From: an uncultured SAR86 cluster bacterium
GTDB lineage: Bacteria; Pseudomonadota; Gammaproteobacteria; Magnimaribacterales; Magnimaribacteraceae
NCBI GenBank assembly: GCA_902537425.1
Contig: CACBBD010000003.1
Coordinates: 35,474 to 99,473 of the forward strand
Reading direction: 5' to 3'
DNA: 64,000 bases
In this document: piece by piece, positions 34,866-43,716 of the stretch
How positions within the stretch are numbered: the stretch's first letter is position 1
How the letters are laid out: the number at the start of each line of letters is the position of its first letter
The notes under the pieces: generated by a model
The model's input: the letters and a program-made list of their open reading frames with translations, nothing else
The model's database searches: none
Told to the model about the DNA's origin: nothing
Translations under genes and position numbers: made by a program

Positions 34866-37277
34866 ATGAACTTCTATACAGATAGTTTTATTTTTAAGCT
34901 ATTGAGCTTTTTCATAAGACATTTGAGCTCTTCTTCTTTAAAACAAGAGGAAATTGGAATAATTCATTCTGAAAAAAATATAGTCTATGCTTTTGCAACT
35001 GAATCACTTATTGATTTAGCAGCGTTTAATGAGATTTGTAAGCAAAATAATTTACCTCTCCCAGTAGAGAATATCCAAGAGACAAAACTCAAAAGGTTTA
35101 TATGCTTGCAGAGTCCTAAGTACTTAATCTCCGAGCAAAAATTTAAAAGACAAAAAACTCACAACTTAGAAGAGCTTTTGAAGCTTGATGATGAAATATC
35201 AATAATTCCGGTATCCGTATCTTGGGGAAATAGACCTGATAAAAAACAGTCATTATTCAAAATCATCTTCTCACCGTCTTGGAGGCCCGCCGGTTCTTTG
35301 AAAAGGATTTTTAAGTTAATAGTTCATGGTAGGAATTTAAAATTACAACTTGAAAGAACCTTTTACATAAAAGAAGAGATAGAACAAAAAAATGGAATTG
35401 AGAAAAATGCATTAATCCTAAGCAGATATCTTAGGGCAGTTTTTAGAAAATCAAAACAAGCGATGCTGGGCCCAGACATTTCACATAGAAGAACTCTTGT
35501 CAAATCTCTTGTTAGAAATAAATATGTAAGAGAGGAAGTTAAGAAACTTGCAAATGGTAATAAATCAAGAAAAAAAAGACTCACAAAAAAGGCATACAAG
35601 TACGCAAATGAAATATGTTCTGATACAAATTATTCAATCTTGAGCTTACTGGACTCGGGTTTTACTTGGTTTTGGAATACAAGATATGAGGGATTACATA
35701 CAAACAACCTCGAAAAAATTAAAGAGCTTTCTAGAGATAATTCTTTAATTTATCTGCCATGTCACAGAAGTCATATTGACTATTGTGCTTTAACATATTT
35801 GCTCTATGAAAATGGCTTAATGATTCCTCAAGTAGCGGCAGGAAATAATCTAAATGTACCAATTGTGGGTAGTATCCTCAGAGGAGCAGGTGCAGTCTTC
35901 ATGCGGAGAACTTTTATGAGCAATTCTTTATATAGTACTGTTTTCTTTGAACATATTAGGGCTCTTATGACAAGAGGTAACTCTATAGAGTTCTTTCCTG
36001 AGGGAGGAAGGAGTAGAACTGGTCTAAGTCTTCCATCCAGGCCAGGATTGCTTTCTTTGATAATTAGAAGTTTTGCCTCTTTAAAAGACCAAAATGTAAA
36101 AATTGTTCCAGTTTATATAGGTTATGAAAAAATACTCGAAGGCCAAAGTTACTTATCCGAACTTACAGGTGGAAAAAAGAAAAAAGAAAGTTTGATGGAT
36201 CCAATAAAAGTTTTTAAAGACTTCAGAAATTATCTAGGAAATTCATATCTTAATTTTGCTGACCCAATTGATCTTGATACTTTCCTTAAAACTCATGTGA
36301 ATGATGAATACTCTATATCCAGCCCTCAAGAAAAACCGGATTGGCTAACAGAAGTGACAGTTAAATTAGGACAATCCGTTATTAGAGCTATCAATAATTC
36401 AGTTGCAGTGACTTCTACAAGTTTATTTTCCGTTGCCTTATTATCTTCCTCAACGCAAACTATGGACGAAGACGATTTAGAAGAAAGAATAAATTTCTTT
36501 ATTTCCCTCATTGAGAAATCTTCCGACTACAAAAATGTTTGGATTACGCAGCGAGAAGTCAAGGACATAATCTCAAAGACAAAAAAATTAGGTTTTATTG
36601 AACCTATTATGATTGCCTCTAAAAAAGTTTATAGGCCGACACCAGACCAAGTGGCAACATTATCATTTTATAAAAATAATATAGTCCATCTCTTTATTCT
36701 CTATTCTTTGATATGCGAATCTTTAAAATTTATAAAGAAAGCTCAAAAAGAAGAAATCATAAAACTCATCGAGATGATATACCCCATCTTCGCAAAAGAT
36801 TTTCATTTGAAAAATGAAATAATTGATAAAGAATTAATCTCAAATGCTATCAAGGTACTTCAAATCAAAGGCCTCCTTTTAGAAGATAATGATGGAAATA
36901 TCAAACCACCAACTGAAAATAGTTTAGTTTTTCAGCATTACATTGCCTTATCCAATCTTTGTGAGCCAAGTTTGAAACGGTTCTACATAGTTATGAGTAC
37001 AATATGGAAAAGTGAGTCTATCTCAAAAGAAGATTTAAATATCAAATGTAAAAAATTGGCTGAATTTCTAGAAGAAATTGAGGGTTGGCCTTATCCGGAA
37101 TTCTCGGATAAAGCAAAATTCGATAATTTTGTATATATGATGAAGCAAACTAAATTTTTTAAAGAAGATAGTGAAGGTAAATTATCAGCTGCAATAATTA
37201 CTAAGAAGGCTAAAAAACTCTATGAACAATTCTTTGATAAGGATTTTTTGGAATATATAGAAAGGCAATCTAATTAG
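34866..37277 (+). CDS. plsB: Glycerol-3-phosphate 1-O-acyltransferase PlsB
   Basis: An 803-residue membrane-associated enzyme (E. coli 807) that places the first acyl chain on glycerol-3-phosphate. The acyltransferase motifs are His-Arg-Ser-His-Ile-Asp-Tyr near residue 300 (HX4D), Gly-Ala-Gly-Ala-Val-Phe-Met-Arg-Arg near 342 and Phe-Phe-Pro-Glu-Gly-Gly-Arg-Ser-Arg-Thr near 377. I use the ATG at 34866; a TTG three codons earlier is also possible, and neither has a clear ribosome site. It is monocistronic and its end overlaps rsmJ by 8 bases. PlsX/PlsY are not in view. Confidence 0.93.
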   Translation: MNFYTDSFIFKLLSFFIRHLSSSSLKQEEIGIIHSEKNIVYAFATESLIDLAAFNEICKQNNLPLPVENIQETKLKRFICLQSPKYLISEQKFKRQKTHNLEELLKLDDEISIIPVSVSWGNRPDKKQSLFKIIFSPSWRPAGSLKRIFKLIVHGRNLKLQLERTFYIKEEIEQKNGIEKNALILSRYLRAVFRKSKQAMLGPDISHRRTLVKSLVRNKYVREEVKKLANGNKSRKKRLTKKAYKYANEICSDTNYSILSLLDSGFTWFWNTRYEGLHTNNLEKIKELSRDNSLIYLPCHRSHIDYCALTYLLYENGLMIPQVAAGNNLNVPIVGSILRGAGAVFMRRTFMSNSLYSTVFFEHIRALMTRGNSIEFFPEGGRSRTGLSLPSRPGLLSLIIRSFASLKDQNVKIVPVYIGYEKILEGQSYLSELTGGKKKKESLMDPIKVFKDFRNYLGNSYLNFADPIDLDTFLKTHVNDEYSISSPQEKPDWLTEVTVKLGQSVIRAINNSVAVTSTSLFSVALLSSSTQTMDEDDLEERINFFISLIEKSSDYKNVWITQREVKDIISKTKKLGFIEPIMIASKKVYRPTPDQVATLSFYKNNIVHLFILYSLICESLKFIKKAQKEEIIKLIEMIYPIFAKDFHLKNEIIDKELISNAIKVLQIKGLLLEDNDGNIKPPTENSLVFQHYIALSNLCEPSLKRFYIVMSTIWKSESISKEDLNIKCKKLAEFLEEIEGWPYPEFSDKAKFDNFVYMMKQTKFFKEDSEGKLSAAIITKKAKKLYEQFFDKDFLEYIERQSN

Positions 37278-38016
37278 TATAGTAAATATCGTATCTCACT
37301 ACCTTACCTTTTACTGATCTATTTGGAACTATTCCCTCAAGATATTCCATGTTCTTATGTCTTTTAACAATTACTCTATAGTTTGCAAATTTTAGACTCG
37401 TCTTAAGAAATTGTTTTTGAATAACTGCAGTGGAGAGATCTCTAAGTGCTTGCATATGTTTTTTTGCTTTAGATTTTTGAACTCCCAAAAACATAGGGTC
37501 GATATAGACTAGATCGAAAGTCTCATTTTTTAATTCTAAGAACTCAAGGCCATCCATGTTTAATACTTTAAATTTTTTTAAAAGATCATCCGCCCTGCTG
37601 CAAGATGTATTTTTTATACCATCAACTAAAAGCTCGAAGACCCAAGCCTCCTTTTCTACCAAAATCATAGATTTACAATTTGCAATTTTAGATATTTCAA
37701 AAGCATCTTTTCCAAATCCTGCTGTTAGATCAAGGCAAGAGAAATTTTTTGGCAATCCTTTGGTAGAATCCTTTAGCAAGTTATCATCGTAATTTTTTGA
37801 CCAATCGTCGAAGTCCGAAAAAATTGGCTTTGAATTATACCCAAGACCTTTTTTAAGAAATAATCTATCTTTTGAGCAAGTCAAGAAATAATCTTCTGAA
37901 AAGTCTTTTATCTTTTGCTGTGAAGGTTTCTTAAAAATTTCAATATTAAGCTTTTTCGATAATACTGAAGCTCTTGCCTTAGATTGAGGGTCATCAAAGG
38001 TAAGATAAAATCTCAC
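37270..38016 (-). CDS. rsmJ: 16S rRNA (guanine1516-N2)-methyltransferase RsmJ
   Basis: A 248-residue S-adenosylmethionine-dependent methyltransferase. The cofactor motif Leu-Asp-Leu-Thr-Ala-Gly-Phe-Gly-Lys-Asp-Ala-Phe lies near residue 96, Glu-Lys near 119 and the catalytic-type Val-Tyr-Ile-Asp-Pro-Met-Phe near 169, as in the RsmJ/YhiQ family. It would methylate G1516 of 16S rRNA. The start is GTG, and its GTGA overlaps the TGA stop of uppP, suggesting translational coupling. The C-terminal end overlaps convergent plsB. Confidence 0.88.
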   Translation of the reverse strand: MRFYLTFDDPQSKARASVLSKKLNIEIFKKPSQQKIKDFSEDYFLTCSKDRLFLKKGLGYNSKPIFSDFDDWSKNYDDNLLKDSTKGLPKNFSCLDLTAGFGKDAFEISKIANCKSMILVEKEAWVFELLVDGIKNTSCSRADDLLKKFKVLNMDGLEFLELKNETFDLVYIDPMFLGVQKSKAKKHMQALRDLSTAVIQKQFLKTSLKFANYRVIVKRHKNMEYLEGIVPNRSVKGKVVRYDIYYTN

Positions 38017-38798
38017 GAGAGTATCAAAGAAAACAATACAATACCCAGGACAATTCTATAAAGAATGAAAGGCATGAATCCAATTCTGTTAATAAACCTT
38101 ATAAAAAAATCTATAGTTGCATAAGCAATTATAAAAGAGACTATTAAGCCTAAAAGATTAATTTGAAAGTATTGAATTAAGAACTCTACGTCAGATGAAA
38201 GGAGCTGATATGAAGCTATAGCACCGATGGTTGGTATAGCCATTAAGAAGCTAAACTTAGAAGCTGTTTTGCTATCTAGTCCTAAGATAAGTCCAGCTGA
38301 TATAGTTATTCCCGATCTGGAGGTCCCAGGAATAAGAGCTAGTGATTGAGCAAATCCAATTATTAAAGCATCTATCAAAGTAATTTCCTCAATACGTGTC
38401 TTATGAGACTTACTGTAAGTTGCTAGAAATAAAATCAATCCAAAAAAGATTGTAGAGGTAGCTATTACTGTACTTGTTCGGAGATAGCCATCTATCAAAT
38501 CAACTAAAATGAATCCAAATGATAGAGTTGGAATGCACGAAATAAAAAGTTGTCTTAATAATAGGTTTTTAAATAGAGACTTATGATCAAGAACTGAATT
38601 AATCATTTCAATTAAATCAGCACGAAAATAAATGCATACAGCCATTAAAGTTCCCAAGTGTAAAGAGATATCATAGAAAAGGTTCTGGTTTGAATCCATA
38701 AATTCAGATAGGAGAATTAAGTGAGCTGAGCTGGATATAGGCAAAAATTCTGTTAATCCCTGAATTACTGCCAGTAATATGCCCTCAAAATAAGTCAT
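38013..38798 (-). CDS. uppP: Undecaprenyl-diphosphatase UppP (BacA)
   Basis: A 261-residue inner-membrane phosphatase with about eight helices that recycles undecaprenyl diphosphate for peptidoglycan synthesis. Family motifs are Gly-Leu-Thr-Glu-Phe-Leu-Pro-Ile-Ser-Ser-Ser-Ala-His near residue 14 and Pro-Gly-Thr-Ser-Arg-Ser-Gly near 157. I choose the ATG at 38798, whose ATGA overlaps the tsaB stop, over an in-frame ATG five codons earlier. It gives basal bacitracin tolerance in related species. It overlaps rsmJ by 4 bases. Confidence 0.93.
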   Translation of the reverse strand: MTYFEGILLAVIQGLTEFLPISSSAHLILLSEFMDSNQNLFYDISLHLGTLMAVCIYFRADLIEMINSVLDHKSLFKNLLLRQLFISCIPTLSFGFILVDLIDGYLRTSTVIATSTIFFGLILFLATYSKSHKTRIEEITLIDALIIGFAQSLALIPGTSRSGITISAGLILGLDSKTASKFSFLMAIPTIGAIASYQLLSSDVEFLIQYFQINLLGLIVSFIIAYATIDFFIRFINRIGFMPFILYRIVLGIVLFSLILS

Positions 38799-39445
38799 TT
38801 TATTTTCTGCCAACTACTTTCATCATTTAAATAAATAGGAAGTATTTTATCTGGTTCAATCAAATCACCTTGATCCAATTTTTTTAGGGCGAACTTGAGT
38901 AAATAGGTTGCTCTTGGATGAGTATCTGGGAGTTGATTGGTAATATTAAAAGATGAGCAACCCTCTCCAACGAAACAACTCTCTTCAGGAAATGCTTCTC
39001 GTTTAAAAGCTTCCTGTGGAATGAGACTGTAAGAAGATTTCATATCTCCTTCCGAAAAAATAGATTTAGAGATATATACTTTGCCCATTTTAAGTTCAGA
39101 TATTGCAACAACAACATTAGAAAATGTCTCTTCATGAGCCTGTATGGATAATAGATCGATACTTGGTAAGGTTATTCCTTTAAGTTGGTGAGAAAAAGCT
39201 ATCCCTTGTGCTACAGCACAAGATAATCTCACACCAGTGTAGGAGCCTGGTCCAATACCTACAGCCAAAGCACTTAAATCTTTATAAGAAAGATTACTCT
39301 CTTCTAATAGGTTATTTATTACACTTAAAAGCTTTTCTGTGTGTTGCTTAGGTATGTTCTCATGATAACTAAAGACTTCTTGGCAATTTCCTATTGAAAC
39401 CGAACATGTGTCAGTTGAAGTTTCTATTGCCAGGATATTATCCAA
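38795..39445 (-). CDS. tsaB: tRNA threonylcarbamoyladenosine biosynthesis protein TsaB
   Basis: A 216-residue ASKHA-fold protein that scaffolds TsaD and TsaE in making t6A at position 37 of ANN-decoding tRNAs. The N-terminal Ile-Leu-Ala-Ile-Glu-Thr-Ser-Thr-Asp-Thr-Cys-Ser-Val and Gly-Pro-Gly-Ser-Tyr-Thr-Gly-Val-Arg near residue 67 are characteristic. It abuts adk upstream with no gap and overlaps uppP downstream, within a long minus-strand housekeeping block. Confidence 0.92.
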   Translation of the reverse strand: MDNILAIETSTDTCSVSIGNCQEVFSYHENIPKQHTEKLLSVINNLLEESNLSYKDLSALAVGIGPGSYTGVRLSCAVAQGIAFSHQLKGITLPSIDLLSIQAHEETFSNVVVAISELKMGKVYISKSIFSEGDMKSSYSLIPQEAFKREAFPEESCFVGEGCSSFNITNQLPDTHPRATYLLKFALKKLDQGDLIEPDKILPIYLNDESSWQKIK

Positions 39446-40093
39446 TTAAATCTCTAAGTCTTTTAATATCTGTTGAGTTACGTTACTTGGAGTTGCAGTT
39501 CCTGAAACTTTTATATACTTAAGTTGACTAGAAACAGATAAATTTGAGTAGAAGACTACTAACGGAGATGTCTGATCTGCATATACTTTTAATCTATCTT
39601 TTACCGTTTCCGGTTTATCATCTTCTCTTTGGATCAAATCTTCACCAGTAATATCATCTTTACCTTCATTTTTAGGTGGATTGAAAATGATGTGATAATT
39701 TCTTCCCGAAGCAGGATGCATTCTTCTACCTGCCATCCGATCAATTATGTCTTGATCAGGAACATCAATCTCTACAACAGCATCGATATTTATATCTCTT
39801 TCAATAAGTGCTTCTGCTTGTGGGATAGTTCTGGGAAAACCATCAAATAAAAAACCTTCAGAACAATCATCTTCCGAGATTCTCTCTTCAACTAAACCTA
39901 CAATTACATCATCAGAAACCAAGATGCCAGCATCCATAAGTGACTTAGCCTCTAAACCTAGTTTTGTTTCTGCCTCTACCGCTTCTCTTAGCATGTTTCC
40001 TGTGGATATATGTGGAATTCCATAATTATGACAAATCGACTCTGCTTGAGTCCCTTTGCCAGCTCCTGGAGGCCCTAAAAGTACTATTTTCAT
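39446..40093 (-). CDS. adk: Adenylate kinase
   Basis: A 215-residue enzyme that balances AMP, ADP and ATP. The P-loop Gly-Pro-Pro-Gly-Ala-Gly-Lys-Gly-Thr at residues 7-15, Asp-Gly-Phe-Pro-Arg near 84 and the long LID domain with Gly-Arg-Arg-Met-His-Pro-Ala-Ser-Gly near 122 show the long form. The LID lacks the four cysteines of zinc-binding forms, as is usual in gammaproteobacteria. It is 2 bases after acpS and directly before tsaB. Confidence 0.97.
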   Translation of the reverse strand: MKIVLLGPPGAGKGTQAESICHNYGIPHISTGNMLREAVEAETKLGLEAKSLMDAGILVSDDVIVGLVEERISEDDCSEGFLFDGFPRTIPQAEALIERDINIDAVVEIDVPDQDIIDRMAGRRMHPASGRNYHIIFNPPKNEGKDDITGEDLIQREDDKPETVKDRLKVYADQTSPLVVFYSNLSVSSQLKYIKVSGTATPSNVTQQILKDLEI

Positions 40094-40095
40094 AT

Positions 40096-40479
40096 TTATT
40101 CTCCTATGACAAATGCCGTGGATAATTTGCTAGTATCTGTAATTGATACATAAATATTCTGGATATCTAATTTATTACTAATTTTTTTTGTATTACCACT
40201 CAAGTTTATATAAGGCTTTCCTTTAGGATCTCTCAGTATTTGTATTTCTTTTAAAGATACGCCACCGGAAAAACCAAGTCCAAGCGCTTTAGAAAGAGCC
40301 TCCTTGCATGCGAAGTTGTTAGACAGATATCTTACCTTCTGAAATTGGTTTGATTTTATTTCAATTTCTTTTTTTTCGTCTGGACCAAGGATTTTATCTT
40401 GGAATCTATGTCCGTATTTACTTAGTATTCTATAAATCCTATCTTGCTCTATAGAGTCAATACCTATGCCTTTGATCAT
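40096..40479 (-). CDS. acpS: Holo-[acyl-carrier-protein] synthase
   Basis: A 127-residue phosphopantetheinyl transferase that activates acyl carrier protein. The Mg-binding Asp is in Gly-Ile-Gly-Ile-Asp-Ser-Ile-Glu near residue 8 and the Glu in [10 protein letters not shown] near 61. It lies 1 base after recO. In many gammaproteobacteria pdxJ sits between recO and acpS; it is absent from this position here. Confidence 0.95.
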   Translation of the reverse strand: MIKGIGIDSIEQDRIYRILSKYGHRFQDKILGPDEKKEIEIKSNQFQKVRYLSNNFACKEALSKALGLGFSGGVSLKEIQILRDPKGKPYINLSGNTKKISNKLDIQNIYVSITDTSKLSTAFVIGE

Positions 40480-40480
40480 T

Positions 40481-41203
40481 TTAATTCTTTGTTAAATATT
40501 TTCTTATGTTTAGATTCTTGTTCCCCAAATGAAAGTCTAATGCCATTCTCATTATAATCTTTGAGGAATCTCTTGTTTCTTTTTTTTCAAAATTACCTTT
40601 TTTGAAATTGATAATATCCAGTCCAGAAAATGACTTTTTAGATGCAACATTAGCCTTATCGATGGCGAATCCTTTATCAGGATAAAATCTATAAAAAAAC
40701 CCTTCTTCTATTTTCTTATTTGTCTCTGCATCTCTACTTAAATCAATTCCATAACCCATTTCTTGAAGAAGATTGAGTTCGAAATTCCTCAGATTTTGTT
40801 CCAAATCAACCTGGCCAGAATGACATGAAATTTTCTTTAACAAAATTTCATAATCATCAAATATAACCGCATGGGGATCTTCTTTTTCAGTTGCTTTAAT
40901 TATTAATTCATTTACGTAGATAATAGAATTAAATGAAACTCCATTATTGAATTGATAGTGGTCAATTATTTCTACTGAGGATAAAGTTTTTAATTCGCTC
41001 TTTCCGGATAAGCTAACTGAGAACTTAGAAGCAGGGGTCAAAACACTTCTTAAAGGACTCTTGGGTCTTTTTGCACCTTTAGCAATGGCATTTAACCTTC
41101 CATAAGATCTTGTAAAAAAATTAACAAGGATGCTTGTTTCTTGATAAGGCCTAGTATGTAAAACAAATGCAGGCTCTAGAGAAACATTATTTATCAAGAT
41201 CAT
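40481..41203 (-). CDS. recO: DNA repair protein RecO
   Basis: A 240-residue protein that helps RecF and RecR load RecA on gapped DNA. The N-terminal OB fold carries Ala-Phe-Val-Leu-His-Thr-Arg-Pro-Tyr-Gln-Glu-Thr-Ser near residue 11 and Gly-Arg-Leu-Asn-Ala-Ile-Ala-Lys-Gly-Ala-Lys-Arg near 35, which match RecO closely. I set the start at 41203; a start 14 codons earlier lies deep inside era and gives an atypical leader. The gene overlaps era by 17 bases. The zinc-finger cysteines are not evident. Confidence 0.88.
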   Translation of the reverse strand: MILINNVSLEPAFVLHTRPYQETSILVNFFTRSYGRLNAIAKGAKRPKSPLRSVLTPASKFSVSLSGKSELKTLSSVEIIDHYQFNNGVSFNSIIYVNELIIKATEKEDPHAVIFDDYEILLKKISCHSGQVDLEQNLRNFELNLLQEMGYGIDLSRDAETNKKIEEGFFYRFYPDKGFAIDKANVASKKSFSGLDIINFKKGNFEKKETRDSSKIIMRMALDFHLGNKNLNIRKYLTKN

Positions 41204-42083
41204 ATCCCATCGAGGGTAGCAATGATTCGTTGTCAGACCATCCACTTTTTACTTTAACCCAAGTCTTTAACATAACCTTAGTATCCAATAATTTTTCTAA
41301 TTCTTTTCTTGAAGCTGTTCCAATTGCTTTAAGTTGTGAACCGGATTTACCTATCAACATTCCTTTCTGACTTTGTTTTTCTACAAAGATAGCAGAATCA
41401 ATATGAGTAATTTTTTCTAATTCAGAGAACCTCTCTATCGAAACACTTATTCTATAGGGGAGTTCATCTCCTAACCGGTTTATGCATTTTTCTCTTATTA
41501 TTTCGCTTGCTAAAAACTTTTCAGATATATCCGTAACCTGATCCTCGGGAAAAAGATGAACTCCTTCTGGTAAAAGTTTGCATATAGCGGTCAATAAATC
41601 CTCAATTCCTATACTTTTCAATGCAGAGATAGGAACGATATGACTAAAAATACCTTCTTGACTACGCGCCTCAATAAAGGGTAAGAGAAAGTTTTTATCT
41701 TCAATTTTATCAATCTTGTTAATGACTAAGATAATAATAGTTTCTTTAGAAATAGACTGCATTCTACTGATATCATCATCTCCCCATTTAAGGCTATCAA
41801 CTACGTATAGAACAATGTCTACACCTCTCATAGCATTAAATGCTACTTTGTTCATATACCTATTGAGGGCTCTCTTTTGGCCAGAGTGAAAACCGGGTGT
41901 GTCTACGAATATGATTTGATTCTTTTTCTCTGTCTTAATTCCTAAAAATCTATGTCTTGTGGTTTGGGGTTTTCTTGAAGTGATTGCAATCTTTTGGCCT
42001 AGAATCTTATTCAAAAGGGTAGATTTTCCAGCATTGGTTTTGCCGACTATGGAGACATAACCAGACTTGCTTTTAGGAATCAT
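41187..42083 (-). CDS. era: GTPase Era
   Basis: A 298-residue ribosome-assembly GTPase. G1 is Gly-Lys-Thr-Asn-Ala-Gly-Lys-Ser-Thr at 14-22, G3 Asp-Thr-Pro-Gly-Phe-His near 61, and G4 Asn-Lys-Ile-Asp near 122. The C-terminal KH domain, with Gly-Met-Leu-Ile-Gly-Lys-Ser-Gly-Ser near 244, binds the 3' end of 16S rRNA. It overlaps rnc by 11 bases and recO by 17, the standard rnc-era-recO order. Confidence 0.97.
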   Translation of the reverse strand: MIPKSKSGYVSIVGKTNAGKSTLLNKILGQKIAITSRKPQTTRHRFLGIKTEKKNQIIFVDTPGFHSGQKRALNRYMNKVAFNAMRGVDIVLYVVDSLKWGDDDISRMQSISKETIIILVINKIDKIEDKNFLLPFIEARSQEGIFSHIVPISALKSIGIEDLLTAICKLLPEGVHLFPEDQVTDISEKFLASEIIREKCINRLGDELPYRISVSIERFSELEKITHIDSAIFVEKQSQKGMLIGKSGSQLKAIGTASRKELEKLLDTKVMLKTWVKVKSGWSDNESLLPSMGYDLDK

Positions 42084-42735
42084 TATCTTGAATCATTTTA
42101 AGCATAATTGCAGCTGCCTCTAGCTCAGCGCCTTTTCTTGTCTTAGCCTTTCCATTTGATCTAAGTTTGGCTTCATCTACATAGCATGTAGCTTCAAATC
42201 TGCTCTGATAGCTTGATGTCTTATTCTCTTTGGACGAATATCTTGGAAGAGATTTGTATTTTTTTTGTATAAGTTCTTGTAGACAGGATTTTGGGTCTTT
42301 CAGTTCATCAATTTTGTCAAGTTCATTAAAATTACGACTAAACAAATTGTCCAGTACTTGTTTTGTCGTATTGAAGTTTGAGTCGAGAAAAACTGCCCCT
42401 ATTAGGGCTTCAAGAGTGTTACCTAAAATTGAATTTCCTTCTAGTTTTTCTCCTTTTCCTAACTTAATTACTTCTCCAATTTGTAGGTTCATTGCAACTA
42501 AATTTAAATTATTTCTACTTACAACGCTTGCCTTAAATCTAGTTAATTTACCTTCATTAAGATCTCCATAAGAAACATAAAGCTTTTCGGAAACATAAAG
42601 ATTCAGTATCGCATCCCCAAGAAATTCTAATCTTTCATTATTCTCTATAGAAAAACTTTTGTGAGTAAGGGCCAATTCGATTAATCTTTTATCTGAAAAG
42701 GTATAGCCAAGATTTGAAGAAATATTATCCATCAT
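42073..42735 (-). CDS. rnc: Ribonuclease III
   Basis: A 220-residue double-stranded RNA endonuclease. The signature Asn-Glu-Arg-Leu-Glu-Phe-Leu-Gly-Asp-Ala-Ile-Leu near residue 37 and Glu-Ala-Leu-Ile-Gly-Ala-Val-Phe-Leu near 110 supply the acidic catalytic residues; a C-terminal dsRNA-binding domain follows. I choose the ATG at 42735, which overlaps the lepB stop; an upstream in-frame start would add 36 residues encoded inside lepB and absent from the family. It matures rRNA and many mRNAs. Confidence 0.94.
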   Translation of the reverse strand: MMDNISSNLGYTFSDKRLIELALTHKSFSIENNERLEFLGDAILNLYVSEKLYVSYGDLNEGKLTRFKASVVSRNNLNLVAMNLQIGEVIKLGKGEKLEGNSILGNTLEALIGAVFLDSNFNTTKQVLDNLFSRNFNELDKIDELKDPKSCLQELIQKKYKSLPRYSSKENKTSSYQSRFEATCYVDEAKLRSNGKAKTRKGAELEAAAIMLKMIQDNDS

Positions 42736-43712
42736 TGGATGTGCTGATTCCGTGATAGACTCGGCAAAGAAGAGAAAGAAGCCCAATGCATCCAAATAAA
42801 GTCTGCTCTTCCTATCAAATAATCTTCTGAAAAATAACCCCAAGCTCGGCTATCTAAGCTGTTATCTCTATTATCTCCAATAGCCAAGTAACTTCCTTGA
42901 GGTACTGTCCATTTGTGTTGGGCAAAATCACTTAATCCTAAAGTTCTAATAATATGTACTCCTTCGTCTATAGTCTCTTCAATTAAGTTTTCTTCTGAAC
43001 TTGAAGTTAAAAGTTTTTGATCAATTTTTTTTCCATTAATAAAAATTTCATATCCCTTTATTTCAACTTTATCCCCTGGAATACCTATTACTCTCTTTAC
43101 AAATTTAACACCTAGGGAAGTACATCTATTTTTTTGGAGATTTGTGAATTTATTTAAGAATAACTGACTTTCAGCTGTTGATAGTTTAGATAAATCTGGT
43201 CGTGCATCTGTAGGAGTTGTATCACAAAGAGTATGTGGAGGTATAAAAACTGCTACATCGTTTCTTTTAGGAGGAGTGAGATCGGTTAATAGTACATTAG
43301 TCCCGGGAAATTTTATTCCATAGGCATATTTATTTACCAAAACAAAGTCTCCAACCTGCAATCCCGGAACCATAGACCTGCTGGGTATTTGATATGGCTC
43401 GTAAGCAAATGACCTGATACAGGTTATAACCAATAGAATAAGAAAGTAAGATCGTCCCTCTGCTTCTAATTCCTTTAAGGCAATGACTTTTCCAAAAGCC
43501 CAGGAAACTGCTGCAAATAGAGTTGCAAAGGATAAAACTAACCCAAAATCAAGATTTAATTTAAATACTTGGTAAAGAATCACTAAAGCAACTAAAAACA
43601 TGACGCCGCTAATTAAGTCTTTGTATTTCTTCTTATCTTTCTTGGCAAAAGATACCCAAAAAGAGAATAAAACTAATTCAGTCAATATAAGAAGCGATAA
43701 AGCTGTATTCAT
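42732..43712 (-). CDS. lepB: Signal peptidase I
   Basis: A 326-residue inner-membrane protease that removes signal peptides. Two N-terminal helices and a third hydrophobic stretch precede the catalytic Ser113 in Pro-Ser-Arg-Ser-Met-Val-Pro and Lys206 in Phe-Val-Lys-Arg-Val-Ile-Gly-Ile-Pro-Gly-Asp. The C-terminal Gly-Asp-Asn-Arg-Asp-Asn-Ser-Leu-Asp-Ser-Arg box is near 288. It lies 4 bases after lepA and overlaps rnc. Confidence 0.96.
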   Translation of the reverse strand: MNTALSLLILTELVLFSFWVSFAKKDKKKYKDLISGVMFLVALVILYQVFKLNLDFGLVLSFATLFAAVSWAFGKVIALKELEAEGRSYFLILLVITCIRSFAYEPYQIPSRSMVPGLQVGDFVLVNKYAYGIKFPGTNVLLTDLTPPKRNDVAVFIPPHTLCDTTPTDARPDLSKLSTAESQLFLNKFTNLQKNRCTSLGVKFVKRVIGIPGDKVEIKGYEIFINGKKIDQKLLTSSSEENLIEETIDEGVHIIRTLGLSDFAQHKWTVPQGSYLAIGDNRDNSLDSRAWGYFSEDYLIGRADFIWMHWASFSSLPSLSRNQHIQ

Positions 43713-43716
43713 AATA

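Noticed and set aside
42736..42843. Longer N-terminus for RNase III
   Set aside because: The extra 36 residues are encoded inside lepB and are not part of the family; the ATG at 42735 overlaps the lepB stop as in coupled genes.
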